Source: Corythoichthys intestinalis
Taxonomy: Eukaryota; Chordata; Actinopteri; Syngnathiformes; Syngnathidae
Reading direction: 5' to 3'
NCBI RefSeq assembly: GCF_030265065.1
Contig: NC_080409.1
Location: forward strand, 33,056,501-33,120,500
DNA: 64,000 nt
The notes below the pieces were generated by a model that was given only the letters and a program-made list of their open reading frames with translations, was not told the DNA's origin and did not search any database. This document shows, piece by piece, positions 1-36,300 of the stretch (the stretch's first letter is position 1; every line of letters begins with the position of its first letter). The translations under genes and the position numbers were made by a program.

Positions 1-662
1 ACCATCATTGTTGCAGCTTCTACTTTGAAAGAGAATTGTGTAGCTACATCAATGTTAAGCTAACAGCTAATGCAAGCAGATTCCAACGAAACCAAGCATG
101 TGTACGACATTGAACAATACCTATAAGAGATTATACCATCATTTATAATGTAACTTAGGCCTTTGAAGTCAAACGTTAAGTATAAGCTAAGACAGCTGTA
201 ATGTTAACTTTAATTGAAGTGAAAACGGCTCGTATTGTTTGTCATAAAATTTCACCACCATCACCATGCTTCGCCTACACAATTTGAAATTTAGTGCCAT
301 CAAATTGTACAAAAATTTTAAAGACCAGTTAATCCGTGAAGGGTGTGGTGATATGATTAAAAATAACCCTAAAATTGAGTTTACCAATCACTTTGGAATA
401 CTGGCTGTGTTTTTAGACATGGCGTCTTCAACCTGTACCGTAAGTGGGTCTACACATGAGAAAGATGTTGACCAAAATTCATGTTGTTTAGGGAAACTAG
501 ATGTATGGGATTAACCCCATAATATCAAGGGCTCTTCAAAATAAAATTCTTCGTCTTCCCAGGCATGGCTTATTGAGACTTTAAAAAAATTGGTCTACCC
601 ATAAAAGGCTTTACTCGGGTTGTCAATCCCCAATTTCATGATACGATATTTATTCTTTAGAC
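1..662. other. Left-edge stretch, no gene seen
   Basis: AT-rich sequence beyond the stop of desi2. No frame here resembles a known protein and no splice-bounded exon is visible. It may hold the distal part of the desi2 3' UTR or plain intergenic DNA. A minus-strand AATAAA (TTTATT on the plus strand) near 647 is one possible polyadenylation signal, unproven. Confidence 0.4.
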
Positions 663-879
663 CAGGGTTCACTAAATCCGGACCTCGGTGCCACTTTTCC
701 TGTCGTGTTTTCCACGTCTCTCTCCCTTAACACACCTGAATCAAATAATTATGTCATCAGCAACCTCTCCAGAAGCCTGTTAATGATCGTGATTATTTTG
801 ATCCAGGTGTGTTGGAGGTGGGAGACATGGAAAACACGACAGGAAAAGTGGCACCGAGGTCCGGATTTAGTGAACCTTG
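663..879. mobile_element. Short palindromic hAT-type MITE
   Basis: A 217-bp element whose ends are long inverted copies of each other: about 58 bp from 663 (CAGGGTTCACTAAATCCGGA) matches the reverse complement of the sequence ending at 879. It is flanked by a perfect 8-bp target duplication, CTTTAGAC, at 655-662 and 880-887. An 8-bp duplication and a CAGGG end are typical of the hAT superfamily. It has no coding capacity, so it was moved by a transposase encoded elsewhere. Confidence 0.9.
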
Positions 880-1469
880 CTTTAGACGGTACAATATTTG
901 CCGATATTATTATAAACTCAGTCAAGATTTGATTACACTTTAAGGGCCTTCGATCTGTAGAATACAATATTATGTACACATTTACCACAATCAGTTACAA
1001 CCACTTGTTGATGTTTTGCGCTTTGAAAGATTTCATTTGATCGATGGATTACTCCTGTTTAATGTATAGTTAATCCCACAATATATACTTACGTTGTTTT
1101 TCGGTGAAACTGTTTTTTAGGGCTGAATTTTCTAATGAAATGAAAAAGGCTGCTCCAGAGTCAAAATGGCTGCTTCCTATTGAAATGGCGGCATTCAACT
1201 CCGTGCACATTTTTTTCCAGGTCTTTCAAATTTCATGCTGCTAAGGCTTGAGAGGTTGACTTTTCAATGATTGAAAGTAGAAGGCAGGTGCTTCCCAGTC
1301 AATTTTGGAGCATCAACAACCAGATAACCATACAAAGAAAGAGTATTCAGGAAAAGCCACACAAAGATGACTTTGGTTGCACCATGTTCAGCAGTCTTTT
1401 ACAAAAAAAGTGGCTCTGACAAGTCTTGGCCCCCAACGCACCCTTTCCTACTCAGCTCCCCATGGTCTC
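880..1469 (-). other. Probable desi2 3' UTR and downstream flank
   Basis: Non-coding sequence directly downstream (on the minus strand) of the desi2 stop codon. No repeat family was recognised between the MITE and the stop. Part of it is expected to be 3' UTR, but no strong polyadenylation signal fixes the end. Confidence 0.4.
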
Positions 1470-15421
<13,952 letters not shown>

Positions 15422-15960
15422 GGCTTCCAAGTGAACGTGTGGTGGATCTCAGCACGCCCACACCCTCCTCCACCGCCTCCACAAGCACGAACACACTGGG
15501 CCACGCTGCATCCACATACACACGCCAAGTCAGAATTTCACTGCAGGAGGCCAGAAAGGCATAAAAGATCAAGGCCAAGTGCAATAAAAGGCTCCAAAAG
15601 TGCTCATAATGACGGCTTGAGCGTTCTCCTCGTGTTATCGTGGGCGTCCATTTTGATGATGACAATGATGGGGGCGTCCGGGTCTTCGGTGACTGCTGGC
15701 GGCCTCTAGCATCAGCATCTCCGGTCGGCGTTCGTCCGGTGGCTGGCCCGCGACCAGTGTCCTCCGTGCGGGCGAGAGAGGCTCCGCCGCTGCGACATGG
15801 CGACAAACACTCGGAAATGATGTGATGATGTGGAAATTGTGTCCTCGCGGTGCGGTTGTCACTGCGGCTCTCGTCTCCCTCCTCCTCCGCGGTCCCACCT
15901 TCCCACTGGCTGGTCGATGACGTCACTGTTCCGCGCGGCCGGTAGGGGGCTACCCAACGT
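15422..15960 (-). promoter_or_regulatory. CpG-rich leader and promoter region of desi2
   Basis: This stretch is markedly rich in C, G and CpG compared with the AT-rich flanks and ends at about 15960. It lies directly upstream of the desi2 ATG, as expected for a CpG-island promoter plus 5' UTR. The long frames read through it on both strands are by-products of high GC. No divergent gene was found on the other side. Confidence 0.65.
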
Positions 15961-16282
15961 CGCCAACAGGAGGAAGCCCCTTCAGTTGCCCCGCCCTCCT
16001 CCCATTAGTGCATAAATTTTGGATTGAATTTGAAAATATATGTGACCAAATAAAATATCGTATATGTGAAAACAATAATTAATGTATTTGAATTATTAGT
16101 GAATATTGAATCCGAAAATATTTACAAGCATTTTATATATTTGGGGGGTAAACGTCATATCCACAAATAAACATTTCTAAACTCAGCCCCAAATTTAAAA
16201 TTATTCTTGATTGAATTTGAAATGTATTTCAAGTCTCTTTAATTTTAAAAAAGTATGCACTATAAAAGCTCATTTAGAAATA
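15961..16282. other. AT-rich intergenic stretch
   Basis: No gene and no clear repeat ends were seen between the desi2 promoter and the first Tc1-like fragment. Confidence 0.5.
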
Positions 16283-16990
16283 CAGTGCCCTCCATAATTA
16301 TCGGCACCCCTGGTTAATATGTGTTTTTTAGCTTCTAATATTTTTTTTTTCTAAATAATATAGGACCTTAATGGAAAAAAAGAGAAAAATCCAACCTTCA
16401 ATACAAGTGCATTTATTCAGTGGGGAAAAAATCCCACATAAAGAAATAATTATTTGACATCAAATAATGTGTGTCACAATTATTAGCACCCCTGGTGTTA
16501 ATACCTTGTACAACCCCCTTTTGCCAACAAAACAGCACCTAATCTTCTATAATGTTTCACAAGATGGGAAAAGATAGGAAGAGGGATCTTCAGCCATTCC
16601 TCTTTGCAGAATCTCTCAAAATCATCCGGAGACCTGCAGGCCCTCTCCTCTGTACTCTCCTCTTCAGTTCACCCCACAGGTTTTCAATGGGGTTGAGGTC
16701 TGGGGACTGAGATGGCCATGGGAGGAGCTTTATTTTGTGTCTGGTGAACCATTTCTGTGTAGATTTGGCCATATGTTTAGGGTCAATGTCTTGCTGAAAG
16801 ACCCAGTGACGACCCATCTTCAGCTTTCGGGCAACAGATTTTGATTTAAAATGTCCCGGTATTTCAAAGCATTCATGATGCCATGCACCCTAACAAGGTT
16901 CCCAAGGCCTTTGGAAGCGAAACAGCCCCACAGCATCACTGATCCATCCCCAAGGATTTTGAAAATCTCATTTTGTGCCAAACTTTTCTA
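16283..16990 (-). mobile_element. Truncated Tc1-like element, family CAGTGCCCTCC
   Basis: Begins after a TA with CAGTGCCCTCCATAATTAT, a terminal repeat of a common fish Tc1-like family. The minus strand at 16817-16590 encodes the second part of the DD34E transposase: [20 protein letters not shown] and [20 protein letters not shown], so the second Asp and the Glu are still present. The other half of the element and its second end are missing from about 16990. Confidence 0.85.
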
Positions 16991-17055
16991 AACATTGTAA
17001 GGTTAATCACAAAGCACAATACTTTCAAATCAGATTCAAAACTTGCAGTTATTTA

Positions 17056-18656
17056 CACTGCTGGCCAAAAGTATAGGCACCGCTGCAACTCTGTCAGATA
17101 ATGCACAATTTCTCTCAGAAAATGATAGCAATTACAAATGCTTTGGTAGTAATATCTTAATTTATTTTGCTTGCAATGGAAAAACCCCAAAAGAGAATGA
17201 CAAAAAAATCAAATCATTATCATTTTACACTAAACTCCAAAAATGGGCCAGACAAAAGTATTGGCACCCACAGCCTTATACTTGTTACACACCTTTAGAC
17301 AAAATAATTGCGAACAACCGCTTCCGGTATCCATCAATGGAGTTTCTTACAATACTCTGCTGGAGTTTTAGATCATTCTTCTTTGGCCAACTGCTCCAGG
17401 TCTTTGAGATTTGAAGGGTGCCTTCTCCAAACTGCGATTTTCAGATCTCTCCACAGATGTTCTATGGGATTCAGGTCTGGACCGATGGCTGGCCACTTTA
17501 GAAGTCTCCAGTGCTTTCTCCCAAACTATTTTCTAGTGCTTTTTGAAGTGTGTTTTGGGTCAGTGTCCTGCTGGAAAACTCATGGCCTCTGAGGGAGACC
17601 CAGCTTTCTCACACTGGGCATACATTATGCTGCAAAATAAAGCCATGCACACGGTCAGGAAGTCCAGTGCCAGAGGCTGCAAAGCAACCTCAAAACATCA
17701 GGGAACCTCCGCCACGTTTGACTGTGGGGAACGTGTTCTTTTCTTTGAAGGCCTCGTTTTTTCCCTGTAAACTCTGTCTTGATGGCTTTTCTCAAAAAGC
17801 TCTCCTTTTGTCTTATCTGACCAGAGGAAATTCTTCCAAAACGTTTTTGGCTTTCTCAGGTAAGTTTTGCCCAACTCCAACCTTGCTTTTGTATTTCTCT
17901 GGGTCAGAAGAGGGGTCTTCCTGGATATCCAACCTTAGAGTCCCTTTTCATTCAGACGCCGACGGATAGTATGCGTTGACACAGTTGTACCCTCGGACTG
18001 CAGGACAGCTTGAACTTGTTTGGATGTTAGTCAATGTTCTTTATCCACCATCCGCATAATCTTTGGTTGGAAACTCTCGTCAGTTTTTCCCTTTCTGTCC
18101 ACATCTAGGGAGGTTAGCCACAGTGCCATGGGCTTTACACTTATTGATGACACTGCGCACGGTAGACACAGGAACATTCAGGTCTTTGGAGATGGACTTG
18201 TAGCCTTGAGATTGCACATGCTTCTTCATAATTTTGCTTCTTAAGTCCTCAGGCAGTTCTTTGGTCTTCTTTTCTCCATGCTCAATAGGTACACATATGG
18301 ACACAGGAACAAGGTTGAATCAACTTGAATCCATTTTAACTGGCTGCACATATGATTTAGTTATTGCAACCACCTGTTATGTGCTACAGGTAAGTAACAG
18401 GTGCTTTTAATTACACAAATTAGAGAAGCGTCACGATTTTTCAAAGGGTGCCATTTTTTTTCAGCCCATTTTTGGAGTTTTGTGTAAAATGATAATGATT
18501 TAATTTTTTTTTCCGTTCTCTTTTGTGTTTTTTCATTGCAAGCAAAATAAATACAGATATTACTACCAAAGCATTTGTAATTGCAATCATTTTCTGGGAT
18601 AAATTGAGCATTACCTGACAGAATTGCTGGGGTGCCAATACTTTTGGCCAGCAGTG
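17056..18656 (-). mobile_element. Full-length Tc1-like element, family CACTGCTGGCC, broken transposase
   Basis: Inverted ends CACTGCTGGCCAAAAGTAT (17056) and its partner ending GGCCAGCAGTG (18656), each beside a TA. At 1,601 bp it has the length of an intact Tc1 element. The transposase is read on the minus strand: N-terminal helix-turn-helix frame at 18304-18080 (MSICVPIEHGEKKTKELPED..., then KAHGTVANLPRCGQKGK) and catalytic fragments between 17880 and 17310. The reading frame is broken several times, so it is inactive. A sister copy lies at 21839-23396. Confidence 0.92.
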
Positions 18657-19320
18657 TAGTGGTCAATGACAATTGTTTGCTTGGTTCCTTCACACATGCT
18701 TTTCAAAATTCCTTCCAAAATTTAGAGGACACAGGACAAAACTAAAATGAACACAGAACTGTCTTAGATCCAGAGTAGACTAACATAAAGAGCATTTATC
18801 ATCAATGCCAGTGAATTTGGCAATTACAAGGCCAAATGTTGTGCGATATTTTGGAGTTTAAAATCAAAAATTGAAAGGGGGTACAGCCAAGCTTTATGTC
18901 TAGTGTATCAAGAAGAAAAATTTTCCATTCCTCGTCACTCATTTTTGTAACATTAAATGATAAAGTCATTTGATTATTTCCAAAAGATACCGCGACAAGG
19001 AATACCTAGTTGTGTTTTGTCTGGCGGACGTGACTTAAGAGAACCAACAAAATCTCAACAGCAAACATTTGTAGCCCCCCACAAAACAACATCAAAGTCA
19101 ATTATTGTCTGAAAATGATGTTTATCAATTTGAATATTAAATAGGTCTTTGTAGAGTATTTAGTTAATGTGGCTGATTTGCAAATCGTTGTATCAAGATT
19201 TTGTTGAACACAACGTCCTAATTTTTTGGCTGATGCGACTTATACTCTAGTGCGACTTATAGTCCGAAAAAGAACCGCACATAAAAAGGTTGTATGCACC
19301 AGGAAATTAATAATGAATTG
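18657..19320. mobile_element. Intergenic stretch with decayed repeat fragments
   Basis: About 19100-19215 resembles the end region of another fish Tc1-like family (GATGTTTATCAATTTGAATA, then GATTTGCAAATCGTTGTAT). At 19225-19272 GCGACTTATAGTCCGAAAAA is an end fragment of the MITE family whose full copy is at 38605-39096. Nothing coding was seen. Confidence 0.5.
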
Positions 19321-19343
19321 TACAGTTGTCTGATGTAAAACAC

Positions 19344-19349
19344 TTTATT
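19344..19349 (-). terminator. synj2bp: Polyadenylation signal of synj2bp
   Basis: AATAAA on the minus strand (TTTATT on plus) lies about 1.17 kb downstream of the synj2bp stop, followed by T-rich sequence on that strand. It is the best candidate for the 3' end. Confidence 0.55.
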
Positions 19350-20514
19350 GTCTTCTTTCCTCCTCCGGCATACAGCGTACAGTATTCACAATCAGCAGCA
19401 GAGTGACATAAAATGTATTTACAAGACGACAGATGAATAGAAACTTTCTGGACACGCTCCATGATTGTGGCTAGTGCAAAAATAAACCTTTTAAACCCAT
19501 GAAATTTCCCTCTTACTTTAAGGAACTACTGACTCCGTGCTGCTCAATGAAGAGGAATGTACAAAGGAAGCATTTGGAAAAATGGCGGCGTACGGACAAA
19601 AACACAAATATTGCAGCGTCTTGAATTAATACGTAAAATTCAAAGCGCGCTGACTTGGTGACAAGGCGAGTTAATACTATGCATGTACTGTCTGGATACT
19701 AGTTGATCCTCTTTTCATTTGACGATGAAACTCTACATCTGTTTAACTCATTGGCTGCCACTGGGCGGCGACAGGCAAACGATCAAATTAAAATAAGAAG
19801 CAGTCGATCGCTGCCACCCCTCTCATTTCAATTGGATCGTTCGCCTGTCAACGTCAATGGCACTGGACATGATCATTAACTGCTAGCAACATTTCAACAT
19901 TTGATATATTAATCGTAAAAAAATATGTTTACTAAATATATTTATAATCATCTAGAAATATGAAGAATCATTGCATTTGATGGCATTCGTTTGATCAAAC
20001 GGGATTTTTGTTTTTACTACGAATGGAACATCCATATGATTTTCTAAGTTGAAAGTGAGTCAACAGCACCGCTGCAGGTCGCACCCTAGTATTGCATTCC
20101 ATTTTTATCCACCAATCTGTCAAATTCGTCAAGAACCGACTTACATTTGCAAACATTGATAAAATGAATGCTTTACATTATTCAGTCCAGTTGAGCTTTC
20201 AACTAAATTCCTTTGATCAATATCATTATCAACATTGCTTTTTGACATTTTCAATAATTTACACAGAACTCAACTTCCCATAACCGTGACAGCACTCTTA
20301 CAGGTCATGGGCAAGATATGCGCTGTTTTAGCCTCCACACACAATTGGTGAACTCATTGGCTGCCATTGACAGCAGCAGATGTCCAATCCATTTCAACTC
20401 TGAGGGGCTGGCAGCAAACGATCGCGAGTCGAAAAAAAAAATATATATAGTGTTTTTCTCTCCCCCTTCCTTTTTTTTGGTCTAAAGCAAGCAGTTGAAC
20501 AAAAAAAAGCTTTG
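19350..20514 (-). other. synj2bp: Probable 3' UTR of synj2bp
   Basis: Non-coding sequence between the stop and the putative polyadenylation signal. It contains two pieces of the dispersed palindromic family (19740-19870 and 20347-20430; AACTCATTGGCTGCCA...), which would then be part of the transcript. Confidence 0.5.
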
Positions 20515-30246
<9,732 letters not shown>

Positions 30247-30400
30247 GGTTGTCGTGGAGGATAATGTTTAAAAGAAGAGGCACTCCGGGAGAAAAACTTA
30301 ATTGTGTGAAGGTGAACTCATTGGGAGTCAGCGACTTGCTCGCGATGGCTCAAGATCAAGCGTTACGTGCGACTGCTGCCCCCTAGCGTGACAAGGGGTG
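30247..30400 (-). promoter_or_regulatory. Likely promoter and 5' UTR of synj2bp
   Basis: A short stretch upstream of the ATG with more C and G than its flanks and no repeat sequence. No TATA box stands out. The assignment is by position only. Confidence 0.4.
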
Positions 30401-31176
30401 ATTTGGAAATTATTTTACCGGAGGAACTCGAACATTTTTAATTTTGGTCGTCGTCTCACCAGTGTTTAAAAACGTTTTTACATGTAATTTTACATTTCAA
30501 ATCACAGCATAGGTGAAACAGAAAAATGTATTTTAAATATTTTTACACCTCCAAATTATGTAATATCTTGCTTTAAAAAGTATAATTCATGTGTCTATCA
30601 TATTATTTGGTATTATTTAAAGTACTTAAATGTTAGTTTTAAATTATATCATATACTTCATTACCTAGGTTATGAAGTCCATGATTATACCCACATTTTA
30701 TATTAAGCTACCGTGTAAAGCTTTTACATTTTAATTTAGTTATTTCCAGTACTTCAAAAGTAAAAAGCTAACGTATTTCAACTTAAAATGTTTTGCACAC
30801 TTCCATAACATTTACTGTATATTAAAGAAAAAACCATTCAACTATTTGTTTACCCCAAAAATTTAAGTTGCTCCCACATTGTTATGCCAGCAGAACAATT
30901 TGAGACAAAGGTAATCTGTTTGTCTCATCTACTAGCAGACAATTTTAAAAACATTTGTCCCATGTATTTTTCAAGGAATGTAAATTTGATTCATCTGTCA
31001 AATCTTTATCGCTGTTTATTTAACGGCTCTTTAAAAATAAAGTTCTGTTGAGAAATGAGGTGATATGTAAAACTTAAAAGTGAGATTTGCAAATGATTTT
31101 GGAGTTATGCACATCAGGTGTTCAATACATTATTAACGACAAAGTACTCATGAAAACCAAGCATCATTGACATATC
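30401..31176. other. Intergenic, synj2bp to lgals3
   Basis: AT-rich sequence without exons or recognisable repeats. The two genes are in the same direction, with lgals3 ending about 0.9 kb upstream of the synj2bp start. Confidence 0.5.
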
Positions 31177-31182
31177 TTTATT
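31177..31182 (-). terminator. lgals3: Polyadenylation signal of lgals3
   Basis: AATAAA on the minus strand, about 395 nt past the lgals3 stop. The sequence 31183-31576 between is then the 3' UTR. Confidence 0.6.
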
Positions 31183-31576
31183 ATTTCAGTCATATGTCCA
31201 ATACGTAGAAGTACATTTGGGGGGGAAAATAAAATCAGCCATTTAATTTTTCCCATCATTTCGAGCAAAACAAACACTTGAACCACTGTTACCTTTGGCA
31301 ATAACATACTTAACTCCTGATGTTCTTTCCTTCGAGTCAGAACACTGGAGAACACGACGCTTTTCATTTCACAACTCAGAAGTCGTCAAGGTTAATAGTC
31401 CTAACATGAGTATACAGCAAAGCATTATTTTCAGCATTTGTGTGCCATCTATTTAGATAAATTATGAACAAGACTGCCTAGTGGGCAAAGGTGACCTTCT
31501 ACTTAGTGCGAGTCAAATTCCAAAGGCGTGCGCGTTCTTTCCTTCCGATTCAGTTTGTTTTCCAGGCAGGCGGCAT

Positions 31577-31732
31577 TCAGATCATGTTGGGCGCCACGCT
31601 GTACAGTGCCACATCACCCGTCACCCGTAGCAGGGTGACGTCCTCCAGGCCACCCACGCGGTGGTCGTACTCCAGCAGGTGGTTGCCGTCCACAGCCACC
31701 TTAAAGACGTCCTCCTCCACCAGGATCTTAAG
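31577..31732 (-). CDS. lgals3: lgals3 exon 5 (C-terminus and stop)
   Basis: 52 codons including TGA at 31579-31577, acceptor TCGTACAG. It encodes LKILVEEDVFKVAVDGNHLL, EYDHRVGGLEDVTLLRVTGD and VALYSVAPNMI, the last beta-strands of the galectin fold. Confidence 0.96.
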   Translation of the reverse strand, partial: LKILVEEDVFKVAVDGNHLLEYDHRVGGLEDVTLLRVTGDVALYSVAPNMI

Positions 31733-32864
31733 CTGTACGAAGGATCTCGTAAAGTGAGTGTGACCTCCACCAAGGCCAAACAATTCCAGCCCGCGGCTTA
31801 CCTCGAAACGTTGGCCTTGGACGAAGGGGAAAACTCCACCCCTTTCTTCAGGCCCCCAACAGCCCCCGATGCTGGAGTTTCTAACGATGGTCTGCTCGTG
31901 GAAACGAGGGTTGAAGTGAAAGACCACATCTGAACCTTTCATGAAGTCCACGTGGAACCTGTTGCACGAAGGAGGTGCGAACAATACATACGGTTAGAGA
32001 ATAATTAACAGATCAAAACGCGAAACATGTTAACTTTTAGTTTTGTTAAAGGAAAATGCTTTTTATTCAAATGCTGAAATGTTTTAGCAACCAAATTTTC
32101 AGAAACATTAACAGTAATTTGTGCTTTCATCACTTTCGATCAGTGTTTTTCAAACGGTGTGCTGTGAGAGATCGTCCGGTGTGCCGCGAGAAATTTTCCA
32201 AATATAACATTTTTATTTTTATTTTATTTTTATACGTCGTCGGGCGGACTTGCAGTAGGAAGGAAGGAGCAGGTAGAAAGGTGGTCGTGTGCAGATGAGC
32301 GAGGTATTGCTCTTGTCGCGTTCAATAACTGCTCGGATTTCTAGCCATCAGCTACCTTGCTGTCCGCGACAATGTTGACCCTAGCCCATCTACTGTACAT
32401 CATTTGATTAGACTCGTCAAGAGTCAATATTTACGAAAATGTCCTTTCCATTTTATCAATGGGTGACGACAGTCAATCCTCTCCATGTTTTATTCATACA
32501 CATTGTCAAGGCCAGCAAGGTGGCTGATGGCTAGAAATCTGAGCAGTTCTTGAACGCGACAAGAGCAGCTATCCTAAACGTCATCCCCAAACGAAACACC
32601 CGTCGCTTCAAAACAAGTCGATGGACTATTTTGTTCGCCTTTGTGAAAACACAGAGAAACAGGCAACTTTTTGGAGAAAAGCTACAAAGGTAAATGAGAA
32701 AGCCCCCAAAGCCTTGTTGCTAAACTTGTTGCTAAATCCAAAGTCCCACACTGTGGCAGAGACCTGCCTGCAAAGCTATTGTCAGCGAGCTGCTCGGCCC
32801 TGATGCGGTTAATGACATTGCTAAAGCCCCCCTATCTGGTAATTCTGAGCTTTTCAAGCCTAAC

Positions 32865-32900
<36 letters not shown>

Positions 32901-33311
32901 CAGAGCTGTTGCTGAGGATTCCTGCCAGGATATCAGCTTTGGGTTCATCTAAACAGGCTCAAGTTTCACACTGAGTAAGTATAAGTATTGAGAAACTATT
33001 TTATAATATAAATAAATATATTGAACAGAAAGTAATTTGGGAACATTTTTGGTTTATGGTGTGTCGTGAGATTCATTCCAAAGTATAAAAGGGGCCGTGA
33101 CTCAGAAAAGGTTGGAAAAGCTCTGCTTTAGATTACTGATGTCAAACTCAGACCAGACCATCAAATCCTTTTCAGGAGCCCGCCAAATCAAATAATGTGC
33201 ATTGACTGATTCTTGCTAAAAAATAATATACATATTTTCTGGAGTCCTTAATTTTTCAGAGGATTACAGAAAATGTATTTTAAATAAATCTGAGAGCATC
33301 TACTGCTCTTT

Positions 33312-33350
<39 letters not shown>

Positions 33351-36300
33351 TTAAACAACTTTTTTTTTCTTCCAAAAGGACATTTTTTTCTTTTCTTTTT
33401 TATTATTTTTTTCCATTTAAAATAATTTGAAAAAAAATTAAAAGCAGAATATTTACCTTTATCATGTTTGATGTTTTTATATAAAAACATATTTTGGTCT
33501 TTTATTTAAAAAAATTATCAATTAAATATAAAATGAATACAAAAATAACTAAAAGAATGCGGATTTATATTGTATTTAATTGGTCGATTAATAAAACTTA
33601 ACTTAAAATCCAAGTCGACCAATTTCATTTTAAATGTAGGTTTTGCTGGAAACTTTACAACAACAAAAAAACAAACAAAAAAAAGGGAGTGGGGGGAGAG
33701 TTTTTGGTTAAAACTGAACTAGTGCTGCAACGATTAATCGATGAACTCGAGTATTCGATTAAAAAAAATTATTCGAAGTAAATTTTGTTGCTTCGAGTAT
33801 TCGTTTAATTAAAATTGGCGTTCTAATGGTTTATTTTGATAGTGTTTACATTTCGTTTAATTGATTAGTGTGGATACACTACCCTCTGGTTTGCCTAATT
33901 TCACATGGCTGAATCCAACTGCACCCCGTTCAGTCCAGCGTAGGCTAAGTTTTTGTTTGAACTAATGTTTTTTAATACATTGGTAATTTAGTTTATAGGT
34001 ATATTTAGCTGTTTTTTGTGGGAATATGTATCTGAACCATTTGTTAGGAGCATTTTAAAAAAACAATAGCGTTTTATAGCATTTAACCTAGCGGACTTTT
34101 GCTATGTAAGTTAGCCAATTGTTCGTTTGTTGTTGTACATATATCCTTATTTTATTTTATTTTTTAAAATTGTTTTATACCGTTTGTGGCTCAGCTCAGG
34201 TATTTTAATTTTTCATGTTCCTTATCCGATTACTTGATTATTCGAACTTACTAAAATAATTGATAGCTGCAGCCCTAAACTCAACGTTTCAAGTTCACTG
34301 GACCTCAGGAACTACAACAAACCTGCTGGCTCCAGGAACCGGCTCCCCGACGATGGTGATGACGAGACGCGGCATCAGCCCAGCATGGAGCGGAAGATCG
34401 TATGGCACCATCTACAAAAACAACATATCTTCATATTTTATTGTACTCACTTCACTTCAGGTACAAGCTTCCTTTTGCAGCTAATCATACTAAAAGAAAA
34501 AAAGGTGGAAGATATTACTTTCAAAGTGGAACCTGGTTAGACAGACCTTTTATTTAACAGACAAAATGGCGGCCAGTGATACAGCGTTTTTTTTTCTTTC
34601 TTTTGTTAATACAAAAAAGCAGCAATATAAATTTAATGAATGTGTCCATCATAGTACATGGTGCTCGAAGTTTTAAACCGCCACCCCCCCTGCACCATGT
34701 TTAAGTTCAAACCACATGTTGATTCTGCAGGTGATGTCCTTTATCCCTTTCATTTTTTTGGCGGATAGAATCTGGGCTGAAAGACAAGAAGACATTTTCA
34801 AAAATAACCTTAGCAAAAATGGGTCATATTCAACTTTGTAATTGTTGATGCGTCCCGCCCCCAGCAGAGTCTGACACGATAGTCCCGAAGCCCTCTGAAA
34901 AGAAACTCCTGTGTCCCAGTGAGGAAAGAAACCAAATTGACAGAATGAGCTGTTTCGACTAGGGCTACCACAAACAATCATTTTGATAGTGAATAAATCA
35001 CAGGACCGGTTCATATATGAATCACGTTATTTGCCGTTACATTAGACATAGCTAGGGTGACCAAACGTCCTCTTTCGACCGGACAGGTCCACTTCTTACA
35101 TCGCGTCCGTGGTGTCCGGCGTTTTTTTTTTTTTTTAAATCATGAAAATGTCCGGTTTTCATTATTTTTCACGGGACCAATTAGCGTGTGTTGAAATTGA
35201 TTGACGCTTTGCACAGAATACTACAGTACTGTGCTGCCTGTGACGTGTTCCCAGAGAGCCTGCCCAGTTGTTAAGACTTTTATTAAGATCAACAGGTATA
35301 TAATCAAATGCTCATGTACCCAAAAGAGTAATTAAGTCGAAAATATATTTATCCTACTTCGGATACCAATTTGCGCATGTGTGCGCAGTCACAGACTGGC
35401 TTTATCATGGTGTCATTCCCAAACAAACCTTCGTCACGGCAGGAGCTCACAGGCTATCGGTATGTACGCTTACTAAATTTACCTTTTGACAACTGTTGAC
35501 TTCTGTTGGAGCTTTGTACTGGTGTGATTTGTAAAATCCCGTTTGGTGTCGCATCATTGTGGTGCCGATGATTGTAAACGTTCATAGCAATGTTTGATTT
35601 TTACCTCGGCTACAAGTGCTCGCTAATAGGGTAGTTGTCAGTGAGCTAAGCCCGCTAGGCATTATAGGGAAAAGTTTTGAACTGCTGCGTTTGGAAACAT
35701 GCTGGTTGAAATGTTTGTCAGTTTAGTTTGGTTATTGTTTGCGTGCAATCTAGAACATTGAATGAGGATAATAACAAGTTTTCAACGACAATTGTATTGA
35801 TAGTAATTTCTAAAAATGTTTAGTTGTCACATAGCCTACTGCATTTGTGTATTGACTGGACTGCACTTCCATGGGTCTGCATTATATTCATAAAATAGTT
35901 TTTGAACGGCTTCTGTGTCATGATGACGTTGCTGACTCATTATATGGAGGTAAATTTTTGTCTTTATTATTCCCCCCAAAAAATCAAAGAAAAAAAGTAT
36001 AAATAAAACTAAATTTTACTGTACAGATGGGAGAGGCACGCTTTTACAGTGTATCACAAAAGTGAGTACACCCCTCACATTTCTGCAGATATTGACACTG
36101 ACAAAATGACACTTAAGACACTTGACACTAGAGCTGGGAATCTTTGGGCACCTAACGATTCGATTACGATTCAGAGGCTCCGATTCGATTATAAAATGAT
36201 TATTGATGCATCCCCCTCCTTTTTTTTGTTTTTGTTTAATGTTTTGTAATGTTTTGTACATTAGTTCCAAAATTGTTCAAAAATACTCTCAGGCTAAACC

